From Clostridiales bacterium GWF2_38_85 (GTDB lineage Bacteria > Bacillota > Clostridia > Oscillospirales > CAG-382), in contig MGOY01000046.1 of the NCBI GenBank assembly GCA_001797275.1, positions 1 through 64,000 of the forward strand: a stretch of DNA of 64,000 nt, given 5' to 3'. Position 1 is the stretch's first letter. Each line of letters starts with the position of its first letter. Below are positions 19,641-29,880 of the stretch, in pieces. A model generated the notes under the pieces. That model was not told the DNA's origin. It worked only from the letters and a program-made list of their open reading frames with translations, and searched no databases. Made by a program: the position numbers and the translations under genes.

Positions 19641-19652
19641 AACTCAACTCTC

Positions 19653-21998
19653 CTACCCGAATATTTTTCTTGCAATGTCAACAGCCTGCTTTGCGTCAGC
19701 TGCATAAAAATCTGCGCCGATACGGTTTGCAACTTCATTGGTTATAACTGCTCCGCCGATCATTATTTTTGTGTCGGGAGTTTTTTCTCTGAGCATCTTT
19801 ATAGTGGCTTCCATGCTGGTGATTGTTGTTGTCATCAACGCACTAAGACCTGCCAGCTTTGCATCGTGTTCGATTACAGCTTCGACGACAGCTTCGGCAC
19901 TGACATCTCTGCCCAGGTCGATAACATCGTAACCGTAGTTTTCGAGCAGAGTTCTGACTATATTTTTGCCGATATCATGTATATCGCCCTTAACTGTGCA
20001 GATAACAATCGTTCCCTTGCCTTTTACTACCGACCCTGATGATTTATAATAATTTTTTATAACATTAAAGGCCGCTTCCGCTGCGTTTGCGGAGGATATC
20101 AGCTGCGGTAAAAAGAAAACACCTCTCTCAAATTTCGCGCCGACAGTATCAAGCGCCGGTATCAGTCTCTTTTTAATAATTGCTTCTGCAGAGGATACTT
20201 TTAAAGCTTCTATTGTCAGGTCGGCAGCTTCAGCCGCAAGTCCTTTTATTACTGCGAGCTTCAGTGGGTCGCTTTCGTCTGCAGAATTATCTTTTGCCAT
20301 CATGTCAATATAATTACCTGCATCCCTATCTTCACCAAGCAAAACTTTAAGTGCAGCAACAGTCTCTTTGGTTTCTGTTGTCGAAGGGTTAATTATTGCA
20401 AGGTTGAGCCCTGCCTGAACAGCAAGTACAAGGAAGGTTGTATTGATAAGCGGTCTGTCGGGAAGGCCGAAGGATATATTAGATACACCGAGTAATGTTT
20501 TCAATCCTAATTCTTCGCGGACTGTGCGGATTGCTTTAAGGGTTTCAACAGCCTGCTCCTGCTGTGCCGAAACAGTGAGTGTTAGGCAGTCGATTATAAG
20601 TTTATGTTTGGGTATGCCGTGTTTTTCTGCGGCAGTCATAATACGTTTTGCAATTTCGATTCGTTCTTTTGCAGTCTGAGGAATTCCTGCTTCATCAAGG
20701 CACAAGCCTACAACAAAAGCACCGTATTTCTTTGATATAGGAAGAATAGCTTCAAGCGATTCGGGTTTACCGTTAACAGAATTGATTATTGCCACACCGT
20801 TGAAAGCTCGAAGTCCGGCTTCGATAGCTTTAGGATCGGACGAATCTATTTGAAGAGGCAGTGAGGTTATTTCCTGCACCGTTGTGACTACCTTAGCCAT
20901 CGTTTCTGCTTCGTTTATTCCCGAAACACCGACATTAATATCAAGAACATCGGCTCCATCAATGGTTTGTTCCGATGCCTGAGCGAGTACATAATCCATA
21001 TTACCGTCTATAATTGCTGCTGTCATCTTCTTTTTACCTGTAGGGTTCAACCGTTCACCTACCAGCTTCAAACCGAAGTCCAAGTCAATTACTTTTGTTG
21101 ACGAGCAGACGATGCTTTTTGGGATGTATTCACGCTCTGGAGGAATAAAATCAACATAACGCTTTTTCAACTCACGTATATAATCGGGGTTGGAACCGCA
21201 GCAGCCGCCGATGAATTTGACGCCGAAGTTCAATATCGGCTCGAAATAATCCGAGAACAGGCAATTGTCTATATTATAATATCCGCACTGGTCCGGCAGT
21301 CCGGCATTGGGTTTTACGATAACGGGCAGGCTTGTATTTTCACAAATTTCTTTAACAACAGAAACAACATCGTTCGGGCCGAGTGAACAGTTCATTCCGA
21401 TTGCGTCAACACCGAGAGCAGATATTGTCTGAGCAAAAGTAACTGCGGAACAACCGGTGAATGTTCTGGCGTTCTTTTCAAAGGTCATTGTTGCCATAAC
21501 CGGTAGATCTGTGTTTTCCTTTGCGGCAAGAACAGCGGCACGCATCTCAATAAGGTCTGATATGGTTTCAAAAACGATGATATCAGCACCGGCTTTTTCT
21601 CCGGAGATAACAAGAGGTTTGAATGCGTTGTATAGTTCATCAAAAGAAATAAACATCTGACCTGTTGAACCAAGCGATAAAGCTACAGCCGCGCCATAGG
21701 GCTTTGCGGCAGAAACAGCGATTTTAACTGCGGCATTAATAAGCTCCTCGGGAGTGTACGGAGCCGGTACCTTGTACTTATTTGCTCCGAAGGTGTTTGT
21801 GTAAATGATATCTGCTCCTGCGGCAAGGTATTTTTCGTGTACCGCTCTGATTTTGTCGGGGACAGTCAGGTTGAGCAGCTCAGGTGAAAAGCCGGGCGGT
21901 AAAATGCCGTCCTGAAGCATGGTACCCATTGCACCGTCAAGAAATATTATATTTTTTTTCAGAAGCTGACTGAATTTATTATTCATAATAAGGCACAT
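19653..21998 (-). CDS. metH: Cobalamin-dependent methionine synthase (short form)
   Basis: Transfers methyl from methyl-THF via cobalamin to homocysteine. About 781 residues in three modules: homocysteine-binding barrel with zinc cysteines (GMNCSLGP, GGCCGSNPDYI), pterin-binding barrel (GERLNPTGKKKM, ADVLDINVG) and the B12-binding pair of domains (GDIHDIGKNIV with the axial histidine). The C-terminal SAM-dependent reactivation domain of E. coli MetH is absent, as is usual in Clostridia, where reactivation is done by a separate protein; none is seen here. Start set at 21998 (AAAGGAAAG just upstream); ATG 21986 is an alternative. Followed after 12 bases by msrA. Confidence 0.92.
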   Translation of the reverse strand: MCLIMNNKFSQLLKKNIIFLDGAMGTMLQDGILPPGFSPELLNLTVPDKIRAVHEKYLAAGADIIYTNTFGANKYKVPAPYTPEELINAAVKIAVSAAKPYGAAVALSLGSTGQMFISFDELYNAFKPLVISGEKAGADIIVFETISDLIEMRAAVLAAKENTDLPVMATMTFEKNARTFTGCSAVTFAQTISALGVDAIGMNCSLGPNDVVSVVKEICENTSLPVIVKPNAGLPDQCGYYNIDNCLFSDYFEPILNFGVKFIGGCCGSNPDYIRELKKRYVDFIPPEREYIPKSIVCSSTKVIDLDFGLKLVGERLNPTGKKKMTAAIIDGNMDYVLAQASEQTIDGADVLDINVGVSGINEAETMAKVVTTVQEITSLPLQIDSSDPKAIEAGLRAFNGVAIINSVNGKPESLEAILPISKKYGAFVVGLCLDEAGIPQTAKERIEIAKRIMTAAEKHGIPKHKLIIDCLTLTVSAQQEQAVETLKAIRTVREELGLKTLLGVSNISFGLPDRPLINTTFLVLAVQAGLNLAIINPSTTETKETVAALKVLLGEDRDAGNYIDMMAKDNSADESDPLKLAVIKGLAAEAADLTIEALKVSSAEAIIKKRLIPALDTVGAKFERGVFFLPQLISSANAAEAAFNVIKNYYKSSGSVVKGKGTIVICTVKGDIHDIGKNIVRTLLENYGYDVIDLGRDVSAEAVVEAVIEHDAKLAGLSALMTTTITSMEATIKMLREKTPDTKIMIGGAVITNEVANRIGADFYAADAKQAVDIARKIFG

Positions 21999-22345
21999 AC
22001 TTTCCTTTAGAATTTGTGTGGTTTTAGCTTGCCGAAATTCCGTCGTGCCGACGTAAAGCATAAATTCTTAGGTTGAACAAATTAAGATTGTAAGAAATTC
22101 TTCTTTATGTTCACCCAAAACCTTTTTAGGCAATCGATAATGAAACTGATATTATTTTTTTCATTGTAACATAAAACCGTCATGAAATCAATTATTTTAT
22201 CTATCAATTCAAGATTTCCTAGCAAAAATTTTTAATTTATAAAAAATCATATTTGCAAAAGAATAGTTGTTGTGTTATAATTACAGAAAGTGATGTTTTT
22301 CGGCTGAAAGCATTATAAATACGTAACACAAGATGGAGTTTTAAT
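21999..22345. other. AT-rich gap upstream of dnaA (possible origin region without clear DnaA boxes)
   Basis: About 350 bases between divergent metH and dnaA, with A/T tracts (22150-22250) of the kind seen in unwinding elements. I find no 9-mer within one mismatch of TTATCCACA here or between dnaA and dnaN. A dnaA promoter is visible at its end. No SAM riboswitch is recognisable on the metH side. Confidence 0.4.
22253..22281 (+). promoter_or_regulatory. dnaA promoter
   Basis: TTGCAA (22253-22258), 17-base spacer, TATAAT (22276-22281), about 65 bases before the dnaA ATG. Confidence 0.7.
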
Positions 22346-23701
22346 ATGAATACCGCAATTTTCAAGGATGTATGGAGCAGTGTGCTTGAGTCACTTGCCC
22401 AGCAATATAGCGATATTACCATGCGGTTATGGTTTAATAACCTTGAGCTTGCGTATGTAAGTGAAGACACTGCCTATCTTGTCGCAGATAACGAATTTAA
22501 AAAAGATATTGTCGAAAAGAAATATCTTAATGAAATAAAAGATCAAATTGAGAAAGTACTTGGATTTCCGGTTAGTGTTGCTGTTACTCTGAAAAACGAA
22601 GCAGCGCAATCAGCATCAAAGACTGCTGTTGCTGCAGCGGAAGAAATTGTTGCAGAGACAGATGAAATTCGTGGCGAGAAACCGCTTATCAATCCTAATT
22701 ACACTTTCGATAGCTTTGTTATCGGTTCATCGAATAAGCTTGCACACGCAGCCTGCTCAGCAGTTGCAAACTCACCCGCAAGAGCATATAACCCGCTTTT
22801 TATATATGGTGAATCCGGACTCGGTAAAACCCATCTGTTGTTTGCAACAATAAATGCAATCAAAAAGAAATTTCCGAGCTTTAATGTTGTCTATGTTAAA
22901 GGTGAAGAATTCACCAACCAGATGATAGATTCAATCTCAAAGCACAAGCCTGTTGCATTCAGGGAAAAATTCCGCAATGCGGATGTATTGCTTGTGGATG
23001 ACATACAGTTTATCGCCGGAAAGGAAGGTACCCAGGAGGAATTCTTCCACACCTTCAATGCGCTGTATGAACAGAATAAACAAATCGTGCTGACCAGTGA
23101 CCGTCCGCCAAAGGACATTCAGACACTTGAGGGCAGATTACGCTCACGTTTCGAATGGGGACTTATTGCTGACATACAACCGCCGGATTACGAGCTTCGT
23201 GTAGCAATACTCAAGCGCAAGGCCGAAGTACTTAAAATACCGGTTTCGAATGAAGTGTTGTCGTATCTGGCTGAAAATATAAAGGACAACATCAGACAAA
23301 TCGAAGGAGCTATCAAAAAACTTAACGCATACAGTCTTGTTTCAGGCAACGGAATCACAATGGAGCTTGCAAAACGGGCGATCAATGATATAATATCGGA
23401 ATCAAAGAGCAATGAGCTTACGGCAGATACAATAATTAAGGGTGTTTCCGCAAGATATGATCTTTCTATAACCGACATCAAAGGCAGAAAACGCAACTCA
23501 AACATAATTAGAGCAAGAAACATTGCAATACATCTAATGCGTTCCTCAATCGGGATGTCACTCCCTGCAATAGGACGCTTTTTCGAACGTGATCATACAA
23601 CAATTTTAAATTCGGTAACAAATATTGAAAGCGAACTGAAATCAAACCCTGCTTTAATCAAAGAAATAGATGAATTAGTAGAATCGATAAAAAATTCTTA
23701 A
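22346..23701 (+). CDS. dnaA: Chromosomal replication initiator protein DnaA
   Basis: 451 residues, standard architecture: N-terminal interaction domain I (1-85), short variable linker (~90-110), AAA+ domain with Walker A GESGLGKTHLL and Walker B LLVDDIQF, and domain IV ending with the DnaA-box recognition signature FERDHTTILNSV. ATG 22346 has GGAG about 8 bases upstream. It opens a dnaA-dnaN-tgt-mutS run. Unlike in Bacillus, remB-gyrB-gyrA is 13-18 kb upstream and recF is not adjacent. Confidence 0.97.
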   Translation: MNTAIFKDVWSSVLESLAQQYSDITMRLWFNNLELAYVSEDTAYLVADNEFKKDIVEKKYLNEIKDQIEKVLGFPVSVAVTLKNEAAQSASKTAVAAAEEIVAETDEIRGEKPLINPNYTFDSFVIGSSNKLAHAACSAVANSPARAYNPLFIYGESGLGKTHLLFATINAIKKKFPSFNVVYVKGEEFTNQMIDSISKHKPVAFREKFRNADVLLVDDIQFIAGKEGTQEEFFHTFNALYEQNKQIVLTSDRPPKDIQTLEGRLRSRFEWGLIADIQPPDYELRVAILKRKAEVLKIPVSNEVLSYLAENIKDNIRQIEGAIKKLNAYSLVSGNGITMELAKRAINDIISESKSNELTADTIIKGVSARYDLSITDIKGRKRNSNIIRARNIAIHLMRSSIGMSLPAIGRFFERDHTTILNSVTNIESELKSNPALIKEIDELVESIKNS

Positions 23702-23742
23702 AGGCAAGCAGTAAACAATGTTATCGAAAAAAGGATGGTTAT

Positions 23743-23829
23743 AAGTTTGAAAATAAATTTTCAAACTATGGTTTTGTGTCTTTTGGCCAACAGAGTGGCG
23801 AAAGTTTTACTTCGTAAAACACGGCACAA
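23743..23829 (+). repeat. Structured intergenic element, copy A (dnaA-dnaN gap)
   Basis: Four stems can be drawn: P1 GTTTGAAAA/TTTTCAAAC (23745-23766); P2 TTGTGTC (23774-23780) with GGCACAA (23823-23829); P3 GCCA (23786-23789) with TGGC (23796-23799); P4 GTTTTAC/GTAAAAC (23804-23820). The same arrangement with different bases recurs at 59238-59323, including the shared string CAAACTATGG before P2. The dnaN ribosome binding site (GAAAGGA) lies 15-20 bases after P2. Confidence 0.6.
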
Positions 23830-23862
23830 TTCCCGACCACATAGAAAGGAACATTCATAAAT

Positions 23863-24981
23863 ATGAAATTCAGAATTGAAAAAAAAGATCTTCTTGACCT
23901 TATCATTCCTGCGCAAGCGGCTTGTTCAACAAAGGCAACGCTTCCGGCACTCGAAGGTCTGCTGCTGTCGGTTACCGGCGATACAATTGTTATCAGCGGT
24001 TATGACCTTGAAAAGGGTGTTCGCGCCGAAGGCGTTATTATGGATGGTGAAGATGGCGAAATAATACTCAATGCACAGAAATTTGTTGCCATTATAAGGA
24101 ATATGCCTGATAACGATCAAATTATATTTATCTCGGATGATAAAAACAATGCGACCGTATCGGGAGGCAATGCTGAATTCAATATTCACGGTATACCTGC
24201 AAGTGCATTTCCGACACTTCCCGAACTTGATAATGATACCTCATTCTCAATTTCTCAGAGAACATTGAAAGAACTTATAACAACTACTATCTTTTCGGTT
24301 GCCCAGAATGACACGCGTCCGATTCTTACAGGCGAGCTTCTGAAAATTGAAGGTTCAAATATAGCTGTTGTTGCAATCGATAATTGCCGAATGGCAATCC
24401 GTCATGCGTACAATGCGATAATCAATAATACCGAAAATTACAGCGTGGTTGTACCCGGTAAAGCACTCAGCGAGCTTGTCAGACTGTTAAGCGATAGCGA
24501 AGAGCAAATCAGCATAGAGCTTACCAGAAAAAATATTGTGTTCAAGCTTAAAAACATAATAATGTTTACCAGACTTCTTGAAGGTGAATTTCTTGATTTT
24601 GAGAATCTTATACCGAAGTCACCAAAGATATTTATGAAGGTTCCGACCATCGCTTTACTTGACAGTGTAGAAAGAGTATCATTGATGGTCGACGAAAAGC
24701 TTAAGACACCAATCAAGTGTGTTATCACAGACAGAGCAATCGAAATATCCTGTGCAAATCAGTTCGGTAAGGTTGTGGATATTGTACCGATAGAAAAACA
24801 AGGTATAGATCTTGAAATCGGGTTTAACAATAAATATATCATCGATGCAATGCGTTTCTGCAAGAGTGAGCTTATTGATATTGAGCTTACGACGGCCTTG
24901 ATGGGTATGGTAATAAAGCCTGCAGTCAAAGATGAAAACAGCGATTATACATACATGGTTCTTCCCTGCCGTATAAAATAG
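23863..24981 (+). CDS. dnaN: DNA polymerase III sliding clamp (beta subunit)
   Basis: Ring-shaped processivity clamp; 372 residues in three repeated domains, the normal length. The start MKFRIEKKDLLDLI, the segment LPALEGLLLSVTGDTIVISG and the C-terminal YTYMVLPCRIK are typical; the final MxLPxR block forms part of the peptide-binding pocket. AAAGGAAC lies upstream of ATG 23863. Between dnaA and dnaN lies a structured element that could control the dnaA/dnaN ratio. Confidence 0.96.
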   Translation: MKFRIEKKDLLDLIIPAQAACSTKATLPALEGLLLSVTGDTIVISGYDLEKGVRAEGVIMDGEDGEIILNAQKFVAIIRNMPDNDQIIFISDDKNNATVSGGNAEFNIHGIPASAFPTLPELDNDTSFSISQRTLKELITTTIFSVAQNDTRPILTGELLKIEGSNIAVVAIDNCRMAIRHAYNAIINNTENYSVVVPGKALSELVRLLSDSEEQISIELTRKNIVFKLKNIIMFTRLLEGEFLDFENLIPKSPKIFMKVPTIALLDSVERVSLMVDEKLKTPIKCVITDRAIEISCANQFGKVVDIVPIEKQGIDLEIGFNNKYIIDAMRFCKSELIDIELTTALMGMVIKPAVKDENSDYTYMVLPCRIK

Positions 24982-24993
24982 TATAAAAATTAA

Positions 24994-26244
<1,251 letters not shown>

Positions 26245-26263
26245 TTAGAAGGATTGAAGATAT

Positions 26264-28840
26264 ATGGCAATGACTCCAATGATGGAGCAATATCTTGAAG
26301 TCAAGGAACGAAATAAAGATTGCCTGTTATTTTACCGTCTCGGGGATTTTTACGAGATGTTTTTTGACGATGCAAAAATAGCTGCAAGAGAACTTGATCT
26401 TGTACTGACAGGCAGAGCCTGCGGTGAAGAAGAGCGCGCACCTATGTGCGGTGTGCCATATCATGCAGTTGACGGCTATATTGCAAAGCTGATTTCAAAG
26501 GGATACCGTATCGCTGTATGTGAACAGCTTGAAGATCCTGCGTTGGCAAAAGGAATAGTAAAGCGTGATGTTATCCGTGTTATTTCTCCCGGAACAGTTA
26601 CTGAAGGAAGCTACCTTTCCGACGACAAGAACAATTTCCTTGCAGCAGTGTATGTTGCCGAAACAAACATCGGCATTGCTTTTGCCGATATATCGACAGG
26701 CGAGGTTTTTGCGCGTGAGCTTGAAAAGAACGCATATGCTGAGCTTTTCTCCGAATTCGCTTCATATATGCCCAGCGAGACTCTCTGCCAGAACTCTATT
26801 CCCAAGACAATAAGCGAATATCTCAGCTATAAAATCGGTACACTTATCACCCGGAATATCAGTGAACTTTTTGAAGCTTCTGATTGTATTGCCGAAGTCA
26901 AAAAACAGCTTGGCGATGATTTTGAGGCGAAATATGAGGTTGAAGAGAACAGCCCGGCAGTTGTCGCTGTCGGTACATTGTTGAGATTTGTCGAACGCAC
27001 GCAAAAAATAGACACCGGATACATAAGACATATCGAATTCTATACCGATTCGATGATTCTAAAACTTGATATGTTCACAAGACGCAGTCTTGAGTTAACC
27101 GAGAGCATGCGCAACAAAGACAAGAAGGATAGCCTTCTCGGTGTGCTTGACAAAACAAAGACCAGCGCAGGCGCAAGATTGCTGCGTAAATGGATAGACA
27201 GGCCGTTGATAAACTGCAAGCAGATAAAACAGCGTCAGGATGCGGTTGAGGCAATGACCGGCGATACTATTATCCGTGAGAACATTATTGATGAGTTGAA
27301 GCAGATTACAGACATCGAAAGGCTACTGACAAGGTTAATTTACGGCACAGGCAATGCGAAGGATTTAAAAGCCTTAGGCTTAACACTGAAACGGATTCCC
27401 TATATAAAATCACAACTGAAAGACTTTATTGAAACCGAAATAAAAACGATTTATATAACAATAGAACCGTTTACAGAACTTTGCGATAAAATTGAAACGA
27501 TAATTGTTGAAAATCCACCGCTTAGTATTAAAGAGGGCGGTATAATCAACCGCGGATACAATACTGAACTTGATCATCTGATCGATGTTGCCGAAAACGG
27601 AATCGGTATGCTCAAGGAGCTTGAGGAGAAGGAACGTCAGGCAACAGGAATCAAGAACCTGAGAGTGAGTTATAACCGCGTATTCGGATATTATATTGAG
27701 GTATCAAAGAGTAACATCTCGCAGGTGCCGGATCACTACATAAGAAAACAAACACTGACCAATGGTGAAAGATATATCATTCCTGAGTTGAAGGAATTTG
27801 AATCAGAGGTTCTGACTGCAAGCGAAAAACGCAAGGAGCTTGAATATCAGCTGTTTGACGAACTTCGTGAACAGGTGCTGGACAACCTTGTCAAGCTGCA
27901 GGCTACAGCTGTTACGCTTGCCGCACTTGATGTCTACACAACACTTGCAGCTGTTGCAGTGCGGAACAATTATACACGACCTGAGGTTGACTATTCGGAT
28001 ATAATCAAGATTAAAGACGGACGGCATCCGGTTGTTGAAAATGGTGCAAGCGACTTTTATTTTGTACCCAACGATGTTGAGCTTGATTGCAAAAACAACA
28101 GACTTATGTTGATTACAGGTCCGAATATGGCAGGTAAATCAACCTATATGCGTCAGGTTGCAATTATCACCGTAATGGCACAGCTCGGCTCGTTTATTCC
28201 TGCAAAGGAAGCGAGAATCGGTATTGTCGACCGCATCTTTACCCGTGTCGGCGCGTCAGACGATCTGGTAAGCGGCCAGTCAACCTTTATGGTCGAGATG
28301 GTTGAGGTAGCGTCAATCCTTACAAATGCAACAAACAAAAGCCTTATCATATACGATGAAATCGGGCGTGGAACCGCAACCTATGATGGAATGAGCATTG
28401 CAAGAGCTGTTATTGAGTACACAGTAAAGAAAATCGGAGCAAAAACACTGTTCGCAACCCACTATCATGAGCTGACAGTTTTGCAGAATGAGCTTGACGG
28501 TGTTGTCAACTACAATATCGCAGCGAAAAAGCGTGGTGACGAGATTGTATTCCTGCGTAAGATTGTAAAAGGCAGCGCTGACGAAAGCTACGGAATTGAG
28601 GTTGCAGGACTTGCAGGTGTGCCGAAATCGGTTATTAAGCGAGCAAAGGAAATCCTTGCAACACACGGTCAGGTGTTGCCTCAGCGAACCACAACCACAT
28701 CTGATGAGGATAATAATATATCGTTCGAAGATATCAGGCTGAAAAACACAGTCGAAAAGATTAGAAACATTGATATAAATACCTTGACTCCCTTTGAAGC
28801 GCTTTCATTTCTTTATGAAATAAAAAAGGATTTGGGATAA
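26264..28840 (+). CDS. mutS: DNA mismatch repair protein MutS
   Basis: 858 residues, MutS1 length. N-terminal mismatch-binding domain with GDFYEMFFDDA (the wedge Phe-x-Glu), connector and lever domains, then the ATPase with ITGPNMAGKSTYMRQ, Walker B SLIIYDEIGRGTATYDG and the final helix-turn-helix. Recognises mismatches and recruits MutL. It follows tgt by 20 bases, with AGAAGGA upstream. The usual partner mutL is 2 kb downstream, separated by accessory genes. Confidence 0.97.
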   Translation: MAMTPMMEQYLEVKERNKDCLLFYRLGDFYEMFFDDAKIAARELDLVLTGRACGEEERAPMCGVPYHAVDGYIAKLISKGYRIAVCEQLEDPALAKGIVKRDVIRVISPGTVTEGSYLSDDKNNFLAAVYVAETNIGIAFADISTGEVFARELEKNAYAELFSEFASYMPSETLCQNSIPKTISEYLSYKIGTLITRNISELFEASDCIAEVKKQLGDDFEAKYEVEENSPAVVAVGTLLRFVERTQKIDTGYIRHIEFYTDSMILKLDMFTRRSLELTESMRNKDKKDSLLGVLDKTKTSAGARLLRKWIDRPLINCKQIKQRQDAVEAMTGDTIIRENIIDELKQITDIERLLTRLIYGTGNAKDLKALGLTLKRIPYIKSQLKDFIETEIKTIYITIEPFTELCDKIETIIVENPPLSIKEGGIINRGYNTELDHLIDVAENGIGMLKELEEKERQATGIKNLRVSYNRVFGYYIEVSKSNISQVPDHYIRKQTLTNGERYIIPELKEFESEVLTASEKRKELEYQLFDELREQVLDNLVKLQATAVTLAALDVYTTLAAVAVRNNYTRPEVDYSDIIKIKDGRHPVVENGASDFYFVPNDVELDCKNNRLMLITGPNMAGKSTYMRQVAIITVMAQLGSFIPAKEARIGIVDRIFTRVGASDDLVSGQSTFMVEMVEVASILTNATNKSLIIYDEIGRGTATYDGMSIARAVIEYTVKKIGAKTLFATHYHELTVLQNELDGVVNYNIAAKKRGDEIVFLRKIVKGSADESYGIEVAGLAGVPKSVIKRAKEILATHGQVLPQRTTTTSDEDNNISFEDIRLKNTVEKIRNIDINTLTPFEALSFLYEIKKDLG

Positions 28841-28873
28841 TACTTTACAACAGGATAAATAAATGGTAAAATG

Positions 28874-28907
28874 TATGGGCGAATATTAAATCCGCCCATA
28901 TTGTTAT
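28874..28907 (+). terminator. Terminator-like hairpin after mutS
   Basis: TATGGGCG (28874-28881) pairs with CGCCCATA (28893-28900), then TTGTTAT. It precedes the acetyltransferase gene and probably separates the tgt-mutS unit from the inserted genes. Confidence 0.6.
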
Positions 28908-28923
28908 AGGAGTTTTTAAGTAT

Positions 28924-29382
28924 ATGAGTAATATAAAATATAGAATAGCTAAACAATCTGATATTGATAAGCTGATAAAATTAATGTTATTGTTATATAA
29001 GAATACAAGTTATGAAGAGTTGCTTGCTGAGATAGAACCGGATATTGAAAGCAATAATTTTGTGTTTTTTCTTGCTTTAGATAACGGAAAATTCGTTGGA
29101 TTTTCGCATTGTGCCGTCAGACATGATTATGTGGAAGGGACAAACGGTGGTAATGTCGGCTATCTTGAAGGGATATTCGTGCTGCCGGAGTATAGACGAA
29201 AGGGAATTGCAAAGCATCTTCTTGCTCTTTGTGAAGGTTGGTCAAGAGAAAAAGGGTGTAAAGAGTTTGCGAGCGATTGTGAAATAGGCAATACAGAAAG
29301 TTATAACTTTCATATAAAAATGAATTTCTCTGAAGCGAACAGAGTAATATGTTTTGCAAAAAGAATAGATGATCAGGAATAG
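28924..29382 (+). CDS. AAC(6')-like GNAT acetyltransferase
   Basis: 152 residues. The layout matches aminoglycoside 6'-N-acetyltransferases of the AAC(6')-I type: FVGFSHCAVRHDYVEG, YLEGIFVLPEYRRKGIAKHL (acetyl-CoA motif A), LCEGWSREKGCKEFASDCE and a C-terminal FHIKMNFSEANRVICFAK. Members acetylate the 6'-amino group of aminoglycosides, though many chromosomal relatives have other or unknown substrates. AGGAG 11 bases before ATG 28924. AT-rich codon use and position between mutS and mutL suggest acquisition. Confidence 0.75.
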   Translation: MSNIKYRIAKQSDIDKLIKLMLLLYKNTSYEELLAEIEPDIESNNFVFFLALDNGKFVGFSHCAVRHDYVEGTNGGNVGYLEGIFVLPEYRRKGIAKHLLALCEGWSREKGCKEFASDCEIGNTESYNFHIKMNFSEANRVICFAKRIDDQE

Positions 29383-29397
29383 AATAGGTGGATAAAT

Positions 29398-29864
29398 TTG
29401 AAAATATTTATTTTCGGAAGTGTAGCAAGCGGTAAAACTACATATTCAAGAGATTTATCAAAAAATACGATATACCCTGTTACGAGGGTGATTGTATTGT
29501 ACATCAAAAAACAAAAGTTGGTAGATATAGAAGAACACCTGAAGAACAAATACAAGTGATAAATGAAATCGATAAATCGGGTTCATGGATTATTGAAGGC
29601 GTATACAGAGAAAGCCAAAAATGTCTTTTTGAGCTTGCGGATAAGATAATATTCCTTGATACACCGTTATATATCCGAAAATTCAAGATAATTAAAAGAT
29701 TCGTAAAGCAAAAACTGAAACTTGAAGAATGCCACTATATTTCCGACCTAAAAATGCTAAAGCTGATGTTTAAATGGACTAATGATTTTGAACGCAATAG
29801 AGATAAATACATGGAGTTGCTTGAAACATATCGAGAAAAAGTAACAATATTGTTGAAAACATAA
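29398..29864 (+). pseudogene. P-loop nucleotide kinase (FlaR/adenylate-kinase-like), frameshifted in an A-run
   Basis: A TTG at 29398 behind AGGTGGA reads KIFIFGSVASGKTTYSRDLS, an intact Walker A. The frame then runs out, while the continuation (KKYDIPCYEGDCIVHQKTK, then TPEEQIQVINEIDKSGSWII and ADKIIFLDTP) is in the +1-shifted frame. Six A residues are present at 29460-29465 where seven would join the halves into 155 residues. The family (small P-loop proteins such as DNA topology modulation protein FlaR) binds NTP; its role is unclear. Same type of defect as the DNRLRE gene at 1318-1322. Confidence 0.8.
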
Positions 29865-29880
29865 AAATGAGGTAATGACG

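Noticed and set aside
19640-19738. Longer msrA start at 19738
   Set aside because: This extension lies within the metH coding region in another frame and lacks GCFWG; the real start is ATG 19640 followed by a frameshift.
17278-22000. metH lacking an activation domain as a truncation
   Set aside because: Short MetH without this domain is the normal form in many Clostridia.
21999-22061. SAM or cobalamin riboswitch upstream of metH
   Set aside because: The leader is too short and lacks the conserved cores of either class.
22062-22345. dnaA upstream gap as a standard oriC
   Set aside because: AT-rich, but I found no 9-mer within one mismatch of the DnaA box, so I list it only as a possible region.
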